From NCBI GenBank assembly GCA_025994075.1, contig JAMQGV010000024.1, positions 372,001-436,000 of the forward strand: 64,000 nucleotides of DNA, read 5' to 3'. Source of the DNA: Vicinamibacteria bacterium (GTDB taxonomy: Bacteria > Acidobacteriota > Vicinamibacteria > Fen-336). This document shows, piece by piece, positions 1-10,435 of this stretch. Under the pieces are notes generated by a model. That model searched no databases and was not told the DNA's origin. It saw nothing but the letters and a program-made list of their open reading frames with translations. Each line of letters begins with the position of its first letter. Position 1 is the first letter of the stretch. The position numbers and the translations under genes are program-made.

Positions 1-955
1 CGTCGTCGAGCCGCCCGCGCGCGAGCCGGACGCGGCGACGCTGGCCGCCACGCTCGCGGTCCCCGCCGACATCGACCCGCGGCTGCGCGCCCTGGCGGAC
101 GAACTCGCCGCGGGACTGCCCGACGCGTACGCCCGCGCCCACCGCGTCAGCGCCTGGGTGTCGACCCGCGCCCGCTACACGACCGACCCCGGGACGTTCC
201 GCAGCAGGCAACCGGTGGCCGAGTTCCTGTTCGAGAAGCGCGCGGGCTACTGCGAATACTTCGCCTCGGCCACCGCGCTGCTGCTGCGGCTGATGGGGGT
301 GCCGGCCCGCTACGTCACCGGCTACGTCGTGCAGGAGTGGAGCCGCAGCGGCGACCACTACGTCGTGCGCGCCGCCGACACCCACGCCTGGATCGAGGCG
401 TGGGCGGGGCCGGAGCACGGATGGGTCGAGCTCGACCCGACGCCCGCGGCGGAGTACGACGCGCTGCGCCGGGCGGCGGCCGGCTCGGCGCTCGCGCAGC
501 TCTTCGAGCGGCTGCGCGGCGAGGCGGCGCGGGCACTCGCGGTGCTTCGCGCGGGCGACCTCGGCGCGGCACGCGCGCTGCTCGTCGAGCGACCGCTGCT
601 GGCGGCCCCGCTGCTGCTGCTGTGCGTCCCGGCGCTGCGGCGCGCGTGGCGCCGCCGGCGCCGCGCGCCAGCGCCGCTGGTGGCCACGCCCGGCATCGCC
701 GCCGCGCCCGAGCTGCAGGCGGTGCGGGTCCGGCTCGACGCCGCGCTCGCCGGCCTCGGCGCGCCGCGACCGCCCTCGCGCGGCCTCGTCGAGCACGCCG
801 AAGCGCTGCCCGTCGCGCTCGACGCGGACCTGCGCGGCGCCGCGCTGCGCGCGGCTGAGGCGCTGTCCGCGGCCCGCTTCGGAGGCGCCCCGCTGGAGCC
901 GGCGAACGCTGCCGCGGCGGCGCTCGAGCAGGCGATGCGGGCGCGCCGCGGGTGA
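1..955 (+). CDS. Transglutaminase-like membrane protein, TgpA type (5' truncated)
   Basis: The reading frame is open from base 2, so the gene starts before the window and only its C-terminal part is present. It carries a transglutaminase core with the catalytic triad visible: Cys in a GYCEYF motif (codon 251-253), His in HAWIEAW (383-385) and Asp in ELDPTP (434-436). A hydrophobic segment (LLAAPLLLLCVPAL) followed by an arginine cluster (RRAWRRRRR) comes next. The tail resembles DUF4129, with a GLVEHAEALP stretch and a final ARFGG motif. This order (transglutaminase core, membrane helix, DUF4129-like tail) is typical of TgpA-type proteins with an N-terminal multi-helix region, which would lie outside the window. 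The core probably faces the periplasm; its substrate is unknown. The downstream phosphofructokinase is separated by 47 bases with its own Shine-Dalgarno, so no functional link is implied. Confidence 0.85.
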   Translation, partial: VVEPPAREPDAATLAATLAVPADIDPRLRALADELAAGLPDAYARAHRVSAWVSTRARYTTDPGTFRSRQPVAEFLFEKRAGYCEYFASATALLLRLMGVPARYVTGYVVQEWSRSGDHYVVRAADTHAWIEAWAGPEHGWVELDPTPAAEYDALRRAAAGSALAQLFERLRGEAARALAVLRAGDLGAARALLVERPLLAAPLLLLCVPALRRAWRRRRRAPAPLVATPGIAAAPELQAVRVRLDAALAGLGAPRPPSRGLVEHAEALPVALDADLRGAALRAAEALSAARFGGAPLEPANAAAAALEQAMRARRG

Positions 956-1002
956 CCGTTTCGGCGCACAATCCCGCTCATCAGCCATCCGCAGGAGGGA
1001 CC

Positions 1003-2106
1003 ATGGAGCCGATCCGCCGCATCGCCGTCAGCACCGGGGGAGGCGACGCGCCCGGCCTCAACGCCGTGATCCGGGCCGTGGCCGTGGCCGCCCACCGCCA
1101 CGGCTGGGAGTGCGTCGGCATCCGCGACGGCTACAACGGGCTGTTCCTGCCCGAGCAGTACCCGCACGGGGGGCTGGTCAAGCTGACGCCGGAGCGGGTG
1201 CGCGGCATCACCCACCTCGGCGGCACCATCCTCGGCACCACCAACCGCGGCAACCCCATCAAGTACCCGACGCCGCAGCCGGACGGCAGCATGATCGAGG
1301 TCGACCGCTCGGACGAGCTGCTGGCCCGCTTCCGCGAACAGGGCATCGACGCCCTCATCTCGATCGGCGGCGACGGCTCGCTGACGATCGCCAACCACTT
1401 CGCGAAGAAGGGCCTGCGCGTCGTCGGCGTGCCGAAGACGATCGACAACGACCTCGACGGCACGGTGATCACGTTCGGCTTCGACACGGCCGTCTCGTTC
1501 GCCACCGAGTGCATCGACCGCCTGCACTCGACGGCCGAGTCGCACGCGCGGGTGATGGTGGTCGAGGTGATGGGCCGCTACGCCGGCTGGATCGCGCTCA
1601 ACAGCGGCATCTCCAGCTCCTCCGACGTGATCCTGCTGCCGGAGATCCCGTACCGCCTCGACAAGGTCGTGGACGCGCTCAAGGCGCGCACGGCCAACGG
1701 CCGCCGCTACTCGATCGTGGTCGTCGCCGAGGGCGCGAAGCCGGAGGGCGGCGGTCACGCGGTGATCGAGAAGCGCCTCGGCGCGGCCGAGCGCCTCGGC
1801 GGCGCAGGCGAACGGGTGGCGCGCGAGATCGGCGAGGCGTCGGGCCAGGAGACGCGCCACGTCGTGCTCGGGCACCTGCTGCGAGGCGGCTCGCCGACGA
1901 CCTTCGACCGCCTGATCTCGCTGCGTTTCGGCGCGGCCGCGGTGCGCGCGCTGGCCGAGGGCCAGTCGGGGATCATGGTGGCCCTCGACCCGCCGACGGT
2001 GCGCTACGTGCCGCTGGCCGAGGCCACGTCGCGCATGAAGGTCGTGCCGCTCGACTGCGATACCGTCCGCACGGCCCGCGAACTCGGCATCTGCCTCGGC
2101 GATTGA
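1003..2106 (+). CDS. pfkA: 6-phosphofructokinase, mixed-substrate (group III-like) type
   Basis: A 367-residue PFK of the PfkA superfamily, phosphorylating fructose 6-phosphate to the 1,6-bisphosphate in the cytoplasm. The nucleotide-binding loop GGGDAPGLN lies at residues 12-20, GGTILGTT near 73, IGGDGS near 121 and the catalytic PKTIDND at about 144-150. ATP-dependent enzymes combine a Gly in GGDGS with PGTIDND, while PPi enzymes carry GGDD with PKTIDND. This protein has the Gly of ATP enzymes and the Lys of PPi enzymes, as in the mixed group III, so the phosphoryl donor cannot be assigned from sequence. The ATG at 1003 follows GCAGGAGGGA at ideal spacing. An in-frame GTG/ACG-side extension back to 952 lacks a ribosome binding site and was not used. 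The gene stands alone between unrelated neighbours. Confidence 0.93.
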   Translation: MEPIRRIAVSTGGGDAPGLNAVIRAVAVAAHRHGWECVGIRDGYNGLFLPEQYPHGGLVKLTPERVRGITHLGGTILGTTNRGNPIKYPTPQPDGSMIEVDRSDELLARFREQGIDALISIGGDGSLTIANHFAKKGLRVVGVPKTIDNDLDGTVITFGFDTAVSFATECIDRLHSTAESHARVMVVEVMGRYAGWIALNSGISSSSDVILLPEIPYRLDKVVDALKARTANGRRYSIVVVAEGAKPEGGGHAVIEKRLGAAERLGGAGERVAREIGEASGQETRHVVLGHLLRGGSPTTFDRLISLRFGAAAVRALAEGQSGIMVALDPPTVRYVPLAEATSRMKVVPLDCDTVRTARELGICLGD

Positions 2107-2173
2107 TCCAGACCCTTGGACGGGGCCCGGCGCTATGCTCGCCGGCGTTCCCCAAAGAGGAGGCGACAGGTTC

Positions 2174-2758
2174 ATGGTGCAGGCGATTCCTGACGGTGCG
2201 CGCACGGTCACGCCCTATCTGACGGTGAAGGGCGCCGCGAAGGCGCTCGAGTTCTACGCGGCGGCGTTCGGCGCGACCGAGCTGATGCGGATGCCCGGGC
2301 CCGGCGGCATGGTGATGCACGCCGAGATCCGCGTCGGCGACTCCGCCGTGTTCCTCTCGGACGCGTTCCCGGGGAACAAGTCGCCGCTCGAGCTGAAGGG
2401 CACGCCGGTCGCGATGCACCTCTACGTCGAGGACTGCGACGCGTGGTGGCAGCGCGCGGTGAGGGCCGGCTGCAAGGTCGTGATGCCGCTCGCCGACCAG
2501 TTCTGGGGCGACCGCTTCGGACAGGTGCGCGACCCGTTCGGCCACCTGTGGTCGATCTCGACCCACGTCGCCGACCCCACGCCTGAAGAGATGGAGGCGG
2601 CGATGGCCGCGATGAGCGCGCCGGCGCCGAAGAAGCGGGCAAAGCGCCGGAAGCCGGCGGCGAAGAAGGCGGCGGCAAGGCCGATGGCCCGGAAGAAGGC
2701 GGCTCCGAAGAAGGCCGCGAAGAAGCCGGCCCGCAAGGCCGCGAACAAGCGCCGCTAG
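2174..2758 (+). CDS. VOC/glyoxalase-fold protein (PhnB-like) with histone-H1-like tail
   Basis: Residues 1-140 or so form a vicinal-oxygen-chelate domain of the PhnB/YdcA-like type: TPYLTVKGAAKALEFY at the start, MHAEIRVGDSAVFLSD in the middle, and RFGQVRDPFGHLWSIST at the end. The last 50 or so residues are almost entirely Lys, Ala, Pro and Arg in PKKA/KKAA repeats, like histone H1 or AlgP tails, which bind DNA or polyanions in other proteins. The start at 2174 follows AGAGGAGG by about 11 bases; an upstream ATG at 2135 has no ribosome binding site. PhnB-type VOC proteins seldom have known substrates, so I assign no reaction. The tail suggests nucleoid association, which is inference. Confidence 0.85.
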   Translation: MVQAIPDGARTVTPYLTVKGAAKALEFYAAAFGATELMRMPGPGGMVMHAEIRVGDSAVFLSDAFPGNKSPLELKGTPVAMHLYVEDCDAWWQRAVRAGCKVVMPLADQFWGDRFGQVRDPFGHLWSISTHVADPTPEEMEAAMAAMSAPAPKKRAKRRKPAAKKAAARPMARKKAAPKKAAKKPARKAANKRR

Positions 2759-2766
2759 CGGCGGCC

Positions 2767-2802
2767 GCGTCGCCGGGGTGCGAAAGCGCGCTCCGGCGAC
2801 GC
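2767..2802. terminator. Hairpin between convergent genes
   Basis: GCGTCGCCGG (2767-2776) pairs with CCGGCGACGC (2793-2802), a 10-bp stem between the end of the VOC gene and the end of the minus-strand peptide-binding lipoprotein gene. There is no U-run on either side, so it may act as a U-independent or Rho-assisted bidirectional terminator. Confidence 0.5.
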
Positions 2803-2807
2803 CCTCG

Positions 2808-4283
2808 TCAGCGCCCGACGTCCTGGGCGCGGACCATGCGATCGAGCCGCGGCGTCCACGCAAGGCCCTGGCGCCGCGCGTAGAGCTCCATCCGCTGCGC
2901 GAGCGGAATCAGCGGCCGGTCCTCGCGCAGCACGGCGGCCGCCTCCTCCAGCAGCAGCCGCCGCGCGCCCCGGTCCACCTCGGTGCCGGCGCGGTCGAGC
3001 AGCGCTTCCAGGCGCGGGCTCTCGTAGGCGAAGGCGTTGAACTCGCCGAAGCCCCCGCGCGGCGCCCGCACCAGCGGGTCGAGCAGGCTGCGCGCGTCGC
3101 CCGTCGGCGCCGAGTACGCGAACAGCAGCAGCGTCGGGCCCGGCGCGTGCCAGCGGTCGAAGAACTCGCGGGTCGGCAGCACCTCGACCGAGGCTCGGAA
3201 CCCGACCCCGGCCAGCTCGCGGGCGACCTCTCGCCCGGCGGGCTCGAGCATGGCCGAGACCCGCAGCGCGACGTCGAGGCCCTGGGGGAAGCCCGCCTCC
3301 TCGACGAGCGCGCGCGCCCGCCCGGGGTCGCGGCGCAGCCGCGGCAGTTGCCGGGCGTGGCCCGCGACCTCGGGCGGCACGAGCTGATCGAGCGGCGCGC
3401 CGAGCCCCGCCAGCGCCCCTGCCACCAGCGCCTCGCGATCCACGGCGAGCTCCACGGCCTCGCGCAGCCGCGGGTCGCGGAACGGGCTGCCCTCGTTCGC
3501 GCGCAGGCCCAGCATCAGCACCGACAGCGAGCGACGCGCCAGCGTCTCCTGGGCCGCCTGCGCCCGGGCGCGCTGCCAGTGCTCCGGCGGGAACTGGGCC
3601 ACCAGATCCGCCTCGCCGCCGACGATCGCGGCCGCGCGCCGCGCCGGGTCGGCGATCGCCAGCACGCGCACCCGCTCGAAGGCGGGCGCAGTTCCCCAGT
3701 GGTGGTCGAAGCGCTCGACGCTCAGCTCCTCGCCCGGCCGCCCGGACACGAACCGGAACGGCCCCGTGCCCACCGGGGCCGTGATCTCGGCCGGCGCGTC
3801 GCGCGGCACGACCGGCACGAACACCAGGCGGTTCAGCAGGTCGGGCTGCGGCCCGCGGGTGACCACCTCGACCGTGCCCGCGTCGAGCGCGCGGACCCGA
3901 AGCACGCCGGCCAGGTGATAGCGGAGCTGCGACGTCTCGCCGCGGGCCCGCTCCAGGCTGGCGGCGGCGTCCGCGGCCTGCAGCGCTCGGCCGTCGTGGA
4001 AGCGCACGCCGTCGCGCAGCGTGAAGCGCCAGGCGGTCTCGGCCGGGTTCTCCCACGAGGCGGCCAGCGCCGGCGTCACCTGCATGTCGGCGTCGAACGC
4101 GACGAGCGCCTCGTACAGGTGGCCGAGCGCGCTGTGCGTCATCAGGTTGTCGTGGCGGTGCGGGTCGAGCGTCACCGCCGAGACGCTCTGCGCGATCTTC
4201 AGCTCGCGCGGAGCGGGCGGCCCGCAACCCGCCAGCGCCGCCGCCGCCAGCAGCGCCAGTCCCGCGCCAGCGCCGCGCCGCAC
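2808..4283 (-). CDS. Peptide/oligopeptide-type ABC transporter substrate-binding lipoprotein (SBP family 5)
   Basis: A 491-residue extracytoplasmic solute-binding protein. The N-terminus has a lipoprotein signal (LLAAAALAGC, acylated Cys at residue 20) after VRR. Family 5 features follow: SVSAVTLDPHRHDN, LYEALVAFDADMQVTPALAASWE, RFTLRDGVRFHDGRALQAAD and GTGPFRFV. These proteins bind peptides, nickel or sugars for ABC import, and the ligand here is not predictable. No permease or ATPase genes lie nearby, so it is an orphan component. The GTG at 4283 lies nine bases beyond the stop of the upstream GGDEF gene, and no ATG is available before the signal peptide. The two genes are probably co-transcribed. 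Confidence 0.85.
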   Translation of the reverse strand: MRRGAGAGLALLAAAALAGCGPPAPRELKIAQSVSAVTLDPHRHDNLMTHSALGHLYEALVAFDADMQVTPALAASWENPAETAWRFTLRDGVRFHDGRALQAADAAASLERARGETSQLRYHLAGVLRVRALDAGTVEVVTRGPQPDLLNRLVFVPVVPRDAPAEITAPVGTGPFRFVSGRPGEELSVERFDHHWGTAPAFERVRVLAIADPARRAAAIVGGEADLVAQFPPEHWQRARAQAAQETLARRSLSVLMLGLRANEGSPFRDPRLREAVELAVDREALVAGALAGLGAPLDQLVPPEVAGHARQLPRLRRDPGRARALVEEAGFPQGLDVALRVSAMLEPAGREVARELAGVGFRASVEVLPTREFFDRWHAPGPTLLLFAYSAPTGDARSLLDPLVRAPRGGFGEFNAFAYESPRLEALLDRAGTEVDRGARRLLLEEAAAVLREDRPLIPLAQRMELYARRQGLAWTPRLDRMVRAQDVGR

Positions 4284-4291
4284 CCGCGGCC

Positions 4292-5725
4292 TCAGGCCAC
4301 GCGGTTGCGGCCGCCCTGCTTGGCGCGGTAGAGCGCCTGGTCGGCCTGGCGGATCAGCGCCACCGGCGAGTCCACCGCATCCGAGGGGTAGCACGCCACG
4401 CCCACGCTGACCGTCACCCGCAGCTCCCTGGGCCCGGCCCGGAACACGTGGCCCTCGATCGCCCGCCGCAGGCGCTCGGCGGTCGCCCGCCCCTCCTCGT
4501 AGGTCGTGTGGGGCAGCACGGCCAGGAACTCCTCGCCGCCGTAGCGGCCGATCGCGTCGACCGAGCGGAGCTGGTCGCGCATCACCCGCGCGCAGTCCTT
4601 CAGGACGACGTCGCCCGCCTGGTGGCCGTGCTCGTCGTTGATCTTCTTGAAGTGGTCGACGTCGAGCATCAGCACGCTGACGCCGCCCTCGTAGCGGCCG
4701 ACGCGGTCGAACTCGGTGGCCACGATCTCGATCGAGTGGCGGTGGTTGAACAGGTCGGTCAGCGAGTCGCGGATCGAGAGGTTGCGGATGCGCTCGAACA
4801 GCCGCGAGTTCTCGAGCACGATCCAGGCCTGGTTGGCGACCTGGCCCAGGAAGTCGTCGGTCTCGGCGGGGATGCGGCCGGCGGCCTTGCCGCCCAGCGC
4901 CAGCAGGCCGGTCAACCGCGCGTTGGTGGTGATCGGGAAGGCGGCGAAGGCGTGCAGCGCGGCCTCCTCGGGCCCCCCCACCCGCGGCGCGAACAGCCGC
5001 GCCTGGACGCGTGCGAACGGCGTGCCGCCGCGGTGCTGGGCGATCGCCTCCAGCAGCCGCGCCTTGGCCTCCTCCATCACCGGCGACGCGACCGGCCGCT
5101 GCGCCATCAGCACGACGTCGAGGTCTTCCTGCTCGACGAAGGCCATCGCGCCGACCGAAAAGTCGACCACCCGCGCCACCAGCGACATCACCGACGTGAA
5201 CGTCTCGTCGAAGTGGACGAGGCTGCGGGCCACGCGGCCGATCTCGGACAGGATCGTGGCCTCGTACAGCTTGCGATCGAGCAGTTCGTTGACGCGGCTG
5301 ACGATGTCGAGGCTGTTGCGCTGGGCCTCGGACATCCGCGGCCGCGCCGCCGGGTCGTCGCGCGCGAGGATCTGCTTGACGAGTTCGAGGATCTTCTGCG
5401 GCTCGGCGTCCTTGGTGATGTAGTAGTCGGCGCCGGTCTGCAGCCCCCAGAAGCGGTCTCCGGCCTGGTCGCGGCTGGTCAGGATCACGACCGGCAGGCC
5501 GCGGGTGTTGGGCTCGCTCTTCAGCAGCCGGCAGGCCTGGTAGCCGTTCATCCGCGGCATCGTGACGTCGAGGATGACGAGCGAGACGTCCTCGACGAAC
5601 GCCTTCTCGATCGCCTCGATGCCGTCGCGGGCCGTGACCACGCGCAGGCCCGCACCCTCGAGCATCTTCTCGATCATGCGGAGGACGAGCGGGCTGTCGT
5701 CGGCGATCAGGACCTTCGCGCTCAT
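4292..5725 (-). CDS. Response regulator with GAF and GGDEF domains (diguanylate cyclase)
   Basis: A 477-residue protein predicted to make cyclic di-GMP under phosphorelay control. Residues 1-120 are a receiver domain with DDS near 9-11, the phosphoacceptor Asp at 53 in VILDVTMPRMNG, and a conserved Thr/Lys (ILTS, ITKD). A GAF-like sensor lies at about 165-310. The GGDEF domain follows, with the active-site signature GGEEF near 393 and an RxxD inhibitory-site motif (RSVD) five residues before it, so product feedback inhibition is expected. No partner histidine kinase is adjacent. The ATG at 5725 gives the standard start of a receiver domain; a GGAGG lies 17 bases upstream and a closer GGGG also precedes it. 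The gene diverges from the MacA-like operon. Confidence 0.92.
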   Translation of the reverse strand: MSAKVLIADDSPLVLRMIEKMLEGAGLRVVTARDGIEAIEKAFVEDVSLVILDVTMPRMNGYQACRLLKSEPNTRGLPVVILTSRDQAGDRFWGLQTGADYYITKDAEPQKILELVKQILARDDPAARPRMSEAQRNSLDIVSRVNELLDRKLYEATILSEIGRVARSLVHFDETFTSVMSLVARVVDFSVGAMAFVEQEDLDVVLMAQRPVASPVMEEAKARLLEAIAQHRGGTPFARVQARLFAPRVGGPEEAALHAFAAFPITTNARLTGLLALGGKAAGRIPAETDDFLGQVANQAWIVLENSRLFERIRNLSIRDSLTDLFNHRHSIEIVATEFDRVGRYEGGVSVLMLDVDHFKKINDEHGHQAGDVVLKDCARVMRDQLRSVDAIGRYGGEEFLAVLPHTTYEEGRATAERLRRAIEGHVFRAGPRELRVTVSVGVACYPSDAVDSPVALIRQADQALYRAKQGGRNRVA

Positions 5726-5810
5726 CCCGTGCCCCTGGCGTTCCTCCGGCTCGCGTCCGCTTTTCGGCGAAATCCTTGAAGCGCGGTATGTTATCACCGC
5801 AATCCGGGTC

Positions 5811-5833
5811 TCCTGCCGCCCTTCCCGGCAGGA
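5811..5833 (+). promoter_or_regulatory. Palindrome in the leader of the MacA-like operon
   Basis: TCCTGCC (5811-5817) and GGCAGGA (5827-5833) form perfect 7-bp arms around a 9-base spacer. Pairing extends imperfectly outwards with GGT/ACC. The site lies about 60 bases before the adaptor start in the divergent interval with the GGDEF gene. It could be an operator for an unknown regulator or a leader hairpin. Confidence 0.45.
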
Positions 5834-5891
5834 AACCAAAGCGGGCCGGGACTCGTATCCATCTTTTCGGGAGTTCTCGGCGGAGGAGCGG

Positions 5892-7202
5892 ATGACATCG
5901 AGGGGCAAGCGGATCGCGGCGGCCGTGTTCGGCCTGGTGGTGATCGGTGGCGTCGTGGGATTCTCGGCCACCCGGGACAGCCGCAACCGCATCGCGGTGC
6001 AGACGGGCAAGGCGGCCAAGGCCGACCTGGTGTCGACCGTGTCGGCCTCCGGCGAGATCAAGCCCAAGAAGTACGTGAACGTGAGCGCCAACGTCTCCGG
6101 ACGCATCACCGACCTGCTGGTCGTGGAGGGGCAGCGGGTGCGCAAGGGCCAGGTGCTGGCGCGCATCGACTCCACCCGCCTCGAGGCGGTCACCCGCCAG
6201 TCCGACGCCGCGGTGCAGTCGGCGCGGGCCGACCTGGCCCGCGCGGAGGCCGACGTCGACCTCTCGCAGCTCAACTTCGACCGCGCGCGCCAGATGTGGA
6301 ACGACAAGCTGATCTCGGAGCAGACCTTCCAGCAGTCGGAGGCCGACCTCAAGATGAAGCAGGCGGCCCTCGAGTCGGCGAAGAAGCGGATCGCCCAGCT
6401 CCAGGCCGCGCTCGACAGCAACGCCGACGACCTCGAGAAGACCACGGTCGTGTCGCCGATGGACGGCGTCGTCACCAGCCTCCAGAAGGAGGAGGGCGAG
6501 GTCGTGATCGGCGCCCAGAGCTTCTCGCCGACCGTGATCATGCAGGTCGCCGACCTGTCGGTGATGGAGACCGAGATCCTGGTCGACGAGACCGACATCC
6601 AGCACGTCGCGCTCGGCCAGAAGGCGGAGATCCGGGTCGACGCGCTGCAGGACACCAAGGTCGTGGGCGTGGTGACCGAGATCGGCTCCTCCGCCATCCC
6701 GCGCGGCGCCAGCGGCACTGCGACCACGGCGACCTCCACGAGCACGGCCAACCAGGCCAAGGACTTCAAGGTGACCATCACTCTGGAGAACCCGCCCGCC
6801 AGCCTTCGTCCCGGCCTCAACGCCACCGCGGACATCACCACCGCGGTCAAGAAGAGCGTCGTCGCGGTGCCGATCCAGGCGGTCGTCGTGCGCGAGCTGG
6901 ACAAGGACGGCAAGGTGGTCGACCCCGGCGCGCCGGCGGCGCCCGGCTCAGGCCCCGGCGCGGCGACCACGGCGACGCCCGCTCGCAGCAAGCACGAGGA
7001 GAAGGACGGGGTCTTCGTCGTCGTCGACGGCGCGGCCAGGTTCCGCCCGGTGAAGACCGGCCTGATCGGCGAGACCGAGATCGAGATCCTCGACGGCCTG
7101 AAGGAGGGCGAGGAGCTGGTGACGGGCTCCTACCGCACCCTGCGCACCCTCAAGGACGAGGCCAAGATCAAGGTCGAGGCCCCCAGGGGCGGCCGCTCGT
7201 GA
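5892..7202 (+). CDS. MacA-like periplasmic adaptor (HlyD/RND-type membrane fusion protein)
   Basis: A 436-residue adaptor anchored by one N-terminal helix (about residues 7-25). It has the usual hairpin order: barrel-sandwich half with [22 protein letters not shown], a long coiled coil (about 90-175), the second half with [20 protein letters not shown], then beta-barrel and membrane-proximal domains. A low-complexity Thr/Ala/Ser stretch and a Pro/Ala/Gly insert (near 350) interrupt the C-terminal half. It would link the ABC permeases downstream to an outer-membrane channel. No TolC is encoded in this operon; one lies at 41944. The ATG at 5892 follows CGGAGGAGCG. The stop overlaps the GTG of the ATPase gene, so the genes are translationally coupled. 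Confidence 0.9.
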   Translation: MTSRGKRIAAAVFGLVVIGGVVGFSATRDSRNRIAVQTGKAAKADLVSTVSASGEIKPKKYVNVSANVSGRITDLLVVEGQRVRKGQVLARIDSTRLEAVTRQSDAAVQSARADLARAEADVDLSQLNFDRARQMWNDKLISEQTFQQSEADLKMKQAALESAKKRIAQLQAALDSNADDLEKTTVVSPMDGVVTSLQKEEGEVVIGAQSFSPTVIMQVADLSVMETEILVDETDIQHVALGQKAEIRVDALQDTKVVGVVTEIGSSAIPRGASGTATTATSTSTANQAKDFKVTITLENPPASLRPGLNATADITTAVKKSVVAVPIQAVVVRELDKDGKVVDPGAPAAPGSGPGAATTATPARSKHEEKDGVFVVVDGAARFRPVKTGLIGETEIEILDGLKEGEELVTGSYRTLRTLKDEAKIKVEAPRGGRS

Positions 7203-7915
7203 GCGCGGAGACCGCGGCGTCGGCGCCCGCGGACTCGGTGATCCACGCCGAGGACCTGTGGCGCACCTACGTGATGGGCGCCGAGGAGATCCACGCCCTG
7301 CGCGGGGTCAGCTTCGACATCACGAAGGGCGACTACGTGGCGGTGATGGGTCCGTCGGGCTCGGGCAAGTCGACACTGATGAACATCATCGGCTGCCTCG
7401 ACACGCCGTCGAAGGGCCGCTACGTGCTGCGCGGCAAGGTCGTCTCGCAGATGAACGACGACGAGCTGGCAGCGGTGCGCAACCGAGAGATCGGCTTCGT
7501 GTTCCAGACCTTCAACCTGCTGCCGCGCGCCTCCGCGCTGCACAACGTCGAGCTGCCTCTCATCTACGCCGGCGTGCCGCGCGACGAGCGGCTCAGGCAG
7601 GCCGCGCGGGCGCTCGAGATGGTCGACCTCGGCTCGCGCATGACGCACAAGCCGTCCGAGCTCTCGGGCGGCCAGCGCCAGCGGGTGGCGATCGCCCGCG
7701 CGCTGGTGATGGGCCCCTCGATCCTGCTCGCCGACGAGCCGACGGGCAACCTCGACTCGCAGACGGGCGAGGAGATCATGCGGCTGTTCGAGAAGCTGCA
7801 CCAGGACGGCAACACCATCATCCTGGTCACCCACGAGCGCGACATCGCCGACCACGCCCACCGCACGATCCACATCCGCGACGGGCGCATCGAGAGCGAC
7901 GAGCGCCGGCAGTAG
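7199..7915 (+). CDS. ABC transporter ATP-binding protein (MacB/LolD type)
   Basis: A 238-residue ATPase with Walker [10 protein letters not shown] near residue 51, Q-loop in [11 protein letters not shown], signature LSGGQRQR near 156, Walker [14 protein letters not shown] near 176, and the H-loop in ILVTHE. The LLPR and NLD features match the MacB/LolD/FtsE group that powers mechanotransmission rather than classical transport. In MacB the ATPase and permease are fused; here they are separate genes. The GTG start overlaps the adaptor stop by four bases (GTGA). The permease gene follows after nine bases. Confidence 0.93.
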   Translation: MSAETAASAPADSVIHAEDLWRTYVMGAEEIHALRGVSFDITKGDYVAVMGPSGSGKSTLMNIIGCLDTPSKGRYVLRGKVVSQMNDDELAAVRNREIGFVFQTFNLLPRASALHNVELPLIYAGVPRDERLRQAARALEMVDLGSRMTHKPSELSGGQRQRVAIARALVMGPSILLADEPTGNLDSQTGEEIMRLFEKLHQDGNTIILVTHERDIADHAHRTIHIRDGRIESDERRQ

Positions 7916-7924
7916 GGAGACAGC

Positions 7925-9163
7925 GTGCCCTTCTACGAGGCAGTGCGGATCGCGGTCGCTTCGCTCCGCGCCAACAAGCTGCGCTCGTTCCTCACGGTGC
8001 TCGGCATCCTGATCGGCGTGTCGTCCGTGGTGGCGGTGGTGGCGATCACCTCCGGCCTCGACCGCTACATCGGCGAGAAGGTGCTGGAGCTGGGCGGCAA
8101 GACCTTCTACGTCCAGAAGATGCCGGACATCATCACCTCGCGGCAGCAGTTCCTCGAGATGATCCGGCGCAAGGACGTGAAGTACGAGGACGCGCTGGCG
8201 GTGGAGCGCGGCTGCGACGCCTGCGGCCAGGTCGGGGTGATGGTCGGGCGCGGCACCACTGCCAAGTACGGCCGCGAGTCCCAGGGCCTGCGGGTGATGG
8301 GCATCAGCGAGAACATCCCGCGCATCGGCACCCCGCGCGAGGTGATCGCGGGGCGCCACCTGATCCAGGACGACATCGACCAGGCCCGCCCGGTCGCGGT
8401 GATCGGCGCCGACGTCGTCGACGCCCTGTTCGGCGAGATGGAGCCGCTCGGCAAGGAGATCTCGCTGGACGGCCGGCGGGTGCGCATCGTCGGCGTCGCC
8501 GAGAAGAAGGGCAGCATCTTCGGCGAGAGCCAGGACAACTTCGCCTGGATCCCGTTCTCCACCTACCGGAAGTTCTTCGGCAGCCGGCAGTCGATCCTGA
8601 TCCAGGCCGAGGCCGCCGACCCGCGCGACTTCGAGCTGGCCCAGGACCAGGCCCGGGTCGTGATGCGGGTGCGCCGCCACCTCGACTTCGGCGACGAGGA
8701 CGACTTCAGCATCGAGACCGGCCAGAGCGTGATGGACCTGTGGCAGAGCGCGACCGCCGGCATCTACGTGACGACCTTCGTGGTCACCGCCATCAGCCTG
8801 GTCGTCGGCGGCATCGTCGTCATGAACATCATGCTGGTGTCGGTCACCGAGCGCATCCGCGAGATCGGCGTGCGCAAGGCGCTCGGCGCGCGGCGCCGCG
8901 ACATCCTGCGCCAGTTCCTGGTGGAGGCGGTGCTGCTCTCGATCTTCGGCGGCGGCCTCGGCATCGCCGGCGCGGCCGTCTTCTCGTTCGGGCTGGGCAA
9001 GGTGCTGTCGGGCATCATGGCCACCGACTTCACGGCGCCCGTGCAGGCGTGGGCCGTGGCGCTGGCGATCGCGGTCTCGACCGTGGTCGGCCTGGTGGCG
9101 GGGCTGTACCCGGCGAGCCGCGCGGCGGCGCTCGACCCGGTCACGGCCCTGCGGCAGGAGTAG
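7925..9163 (+). CDS. MacB-like ABC permease 1 (FtsX-type core with periplasmic MacB domain)
   Basis: A 412-residue permease starting with GTG after GGGAG. It has an N-terminal membrane helix (RSFLTVLGILIGVSSVVAVV), a large periplasmic MacB-PCD domain (about 45-280), and three C-terminal helices with the FtsX signature VMNIMLVSVTERIREIGVRKALGARRRDIL. The family couples ATP hydrolysis in the cytoplasm to conformational change in the periplasm, moving substrates from the periplasm to the outer membrane channel. The next gene encodes a close paralogue, so the two probably form a heterodimer. Substrate unknown. Confidence 0.9.
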   Translation: MPFYEAVRIAVASLRANKLRSFLTVLGILIGVSSVVAVVAITSGLDRYIGEKVLELGGKTFYVQKMPDIITSRQQFLEMIRRKDVKYEDALAVERGCDACGQVGVMVGRGTTAKYGRESQGLRVMGISENIPRIGTPREVIAGRHLIQDDIDQARPVAVIGADVVDALFGEMEPLGKEISLDGRRVRIVGVAEKKGSIFGESQDNFAWIPFSTYRKFFGSRQSILIQAEAADPRDFELAQDQARVVMRVRRHLDFGDEDDFSIETGQSVMDLWQSATAGIYVTTFVVTAISLVVGGIVVMNIMLVSVTERIREIGVRKALGARRRDILRQFLVEAVLLSIFGGGLGIAGAAVFSFGLGKVLSGIMATDFTAPVQAWAVALAIAVSTVVGLVAGLYPASRAAALDPVTALRQE

Positions 9164-9165
9164 TC

Positions 9166-10428
<1,263 letters not shown>

Positions 10429-10435
10429 GCCGGGC

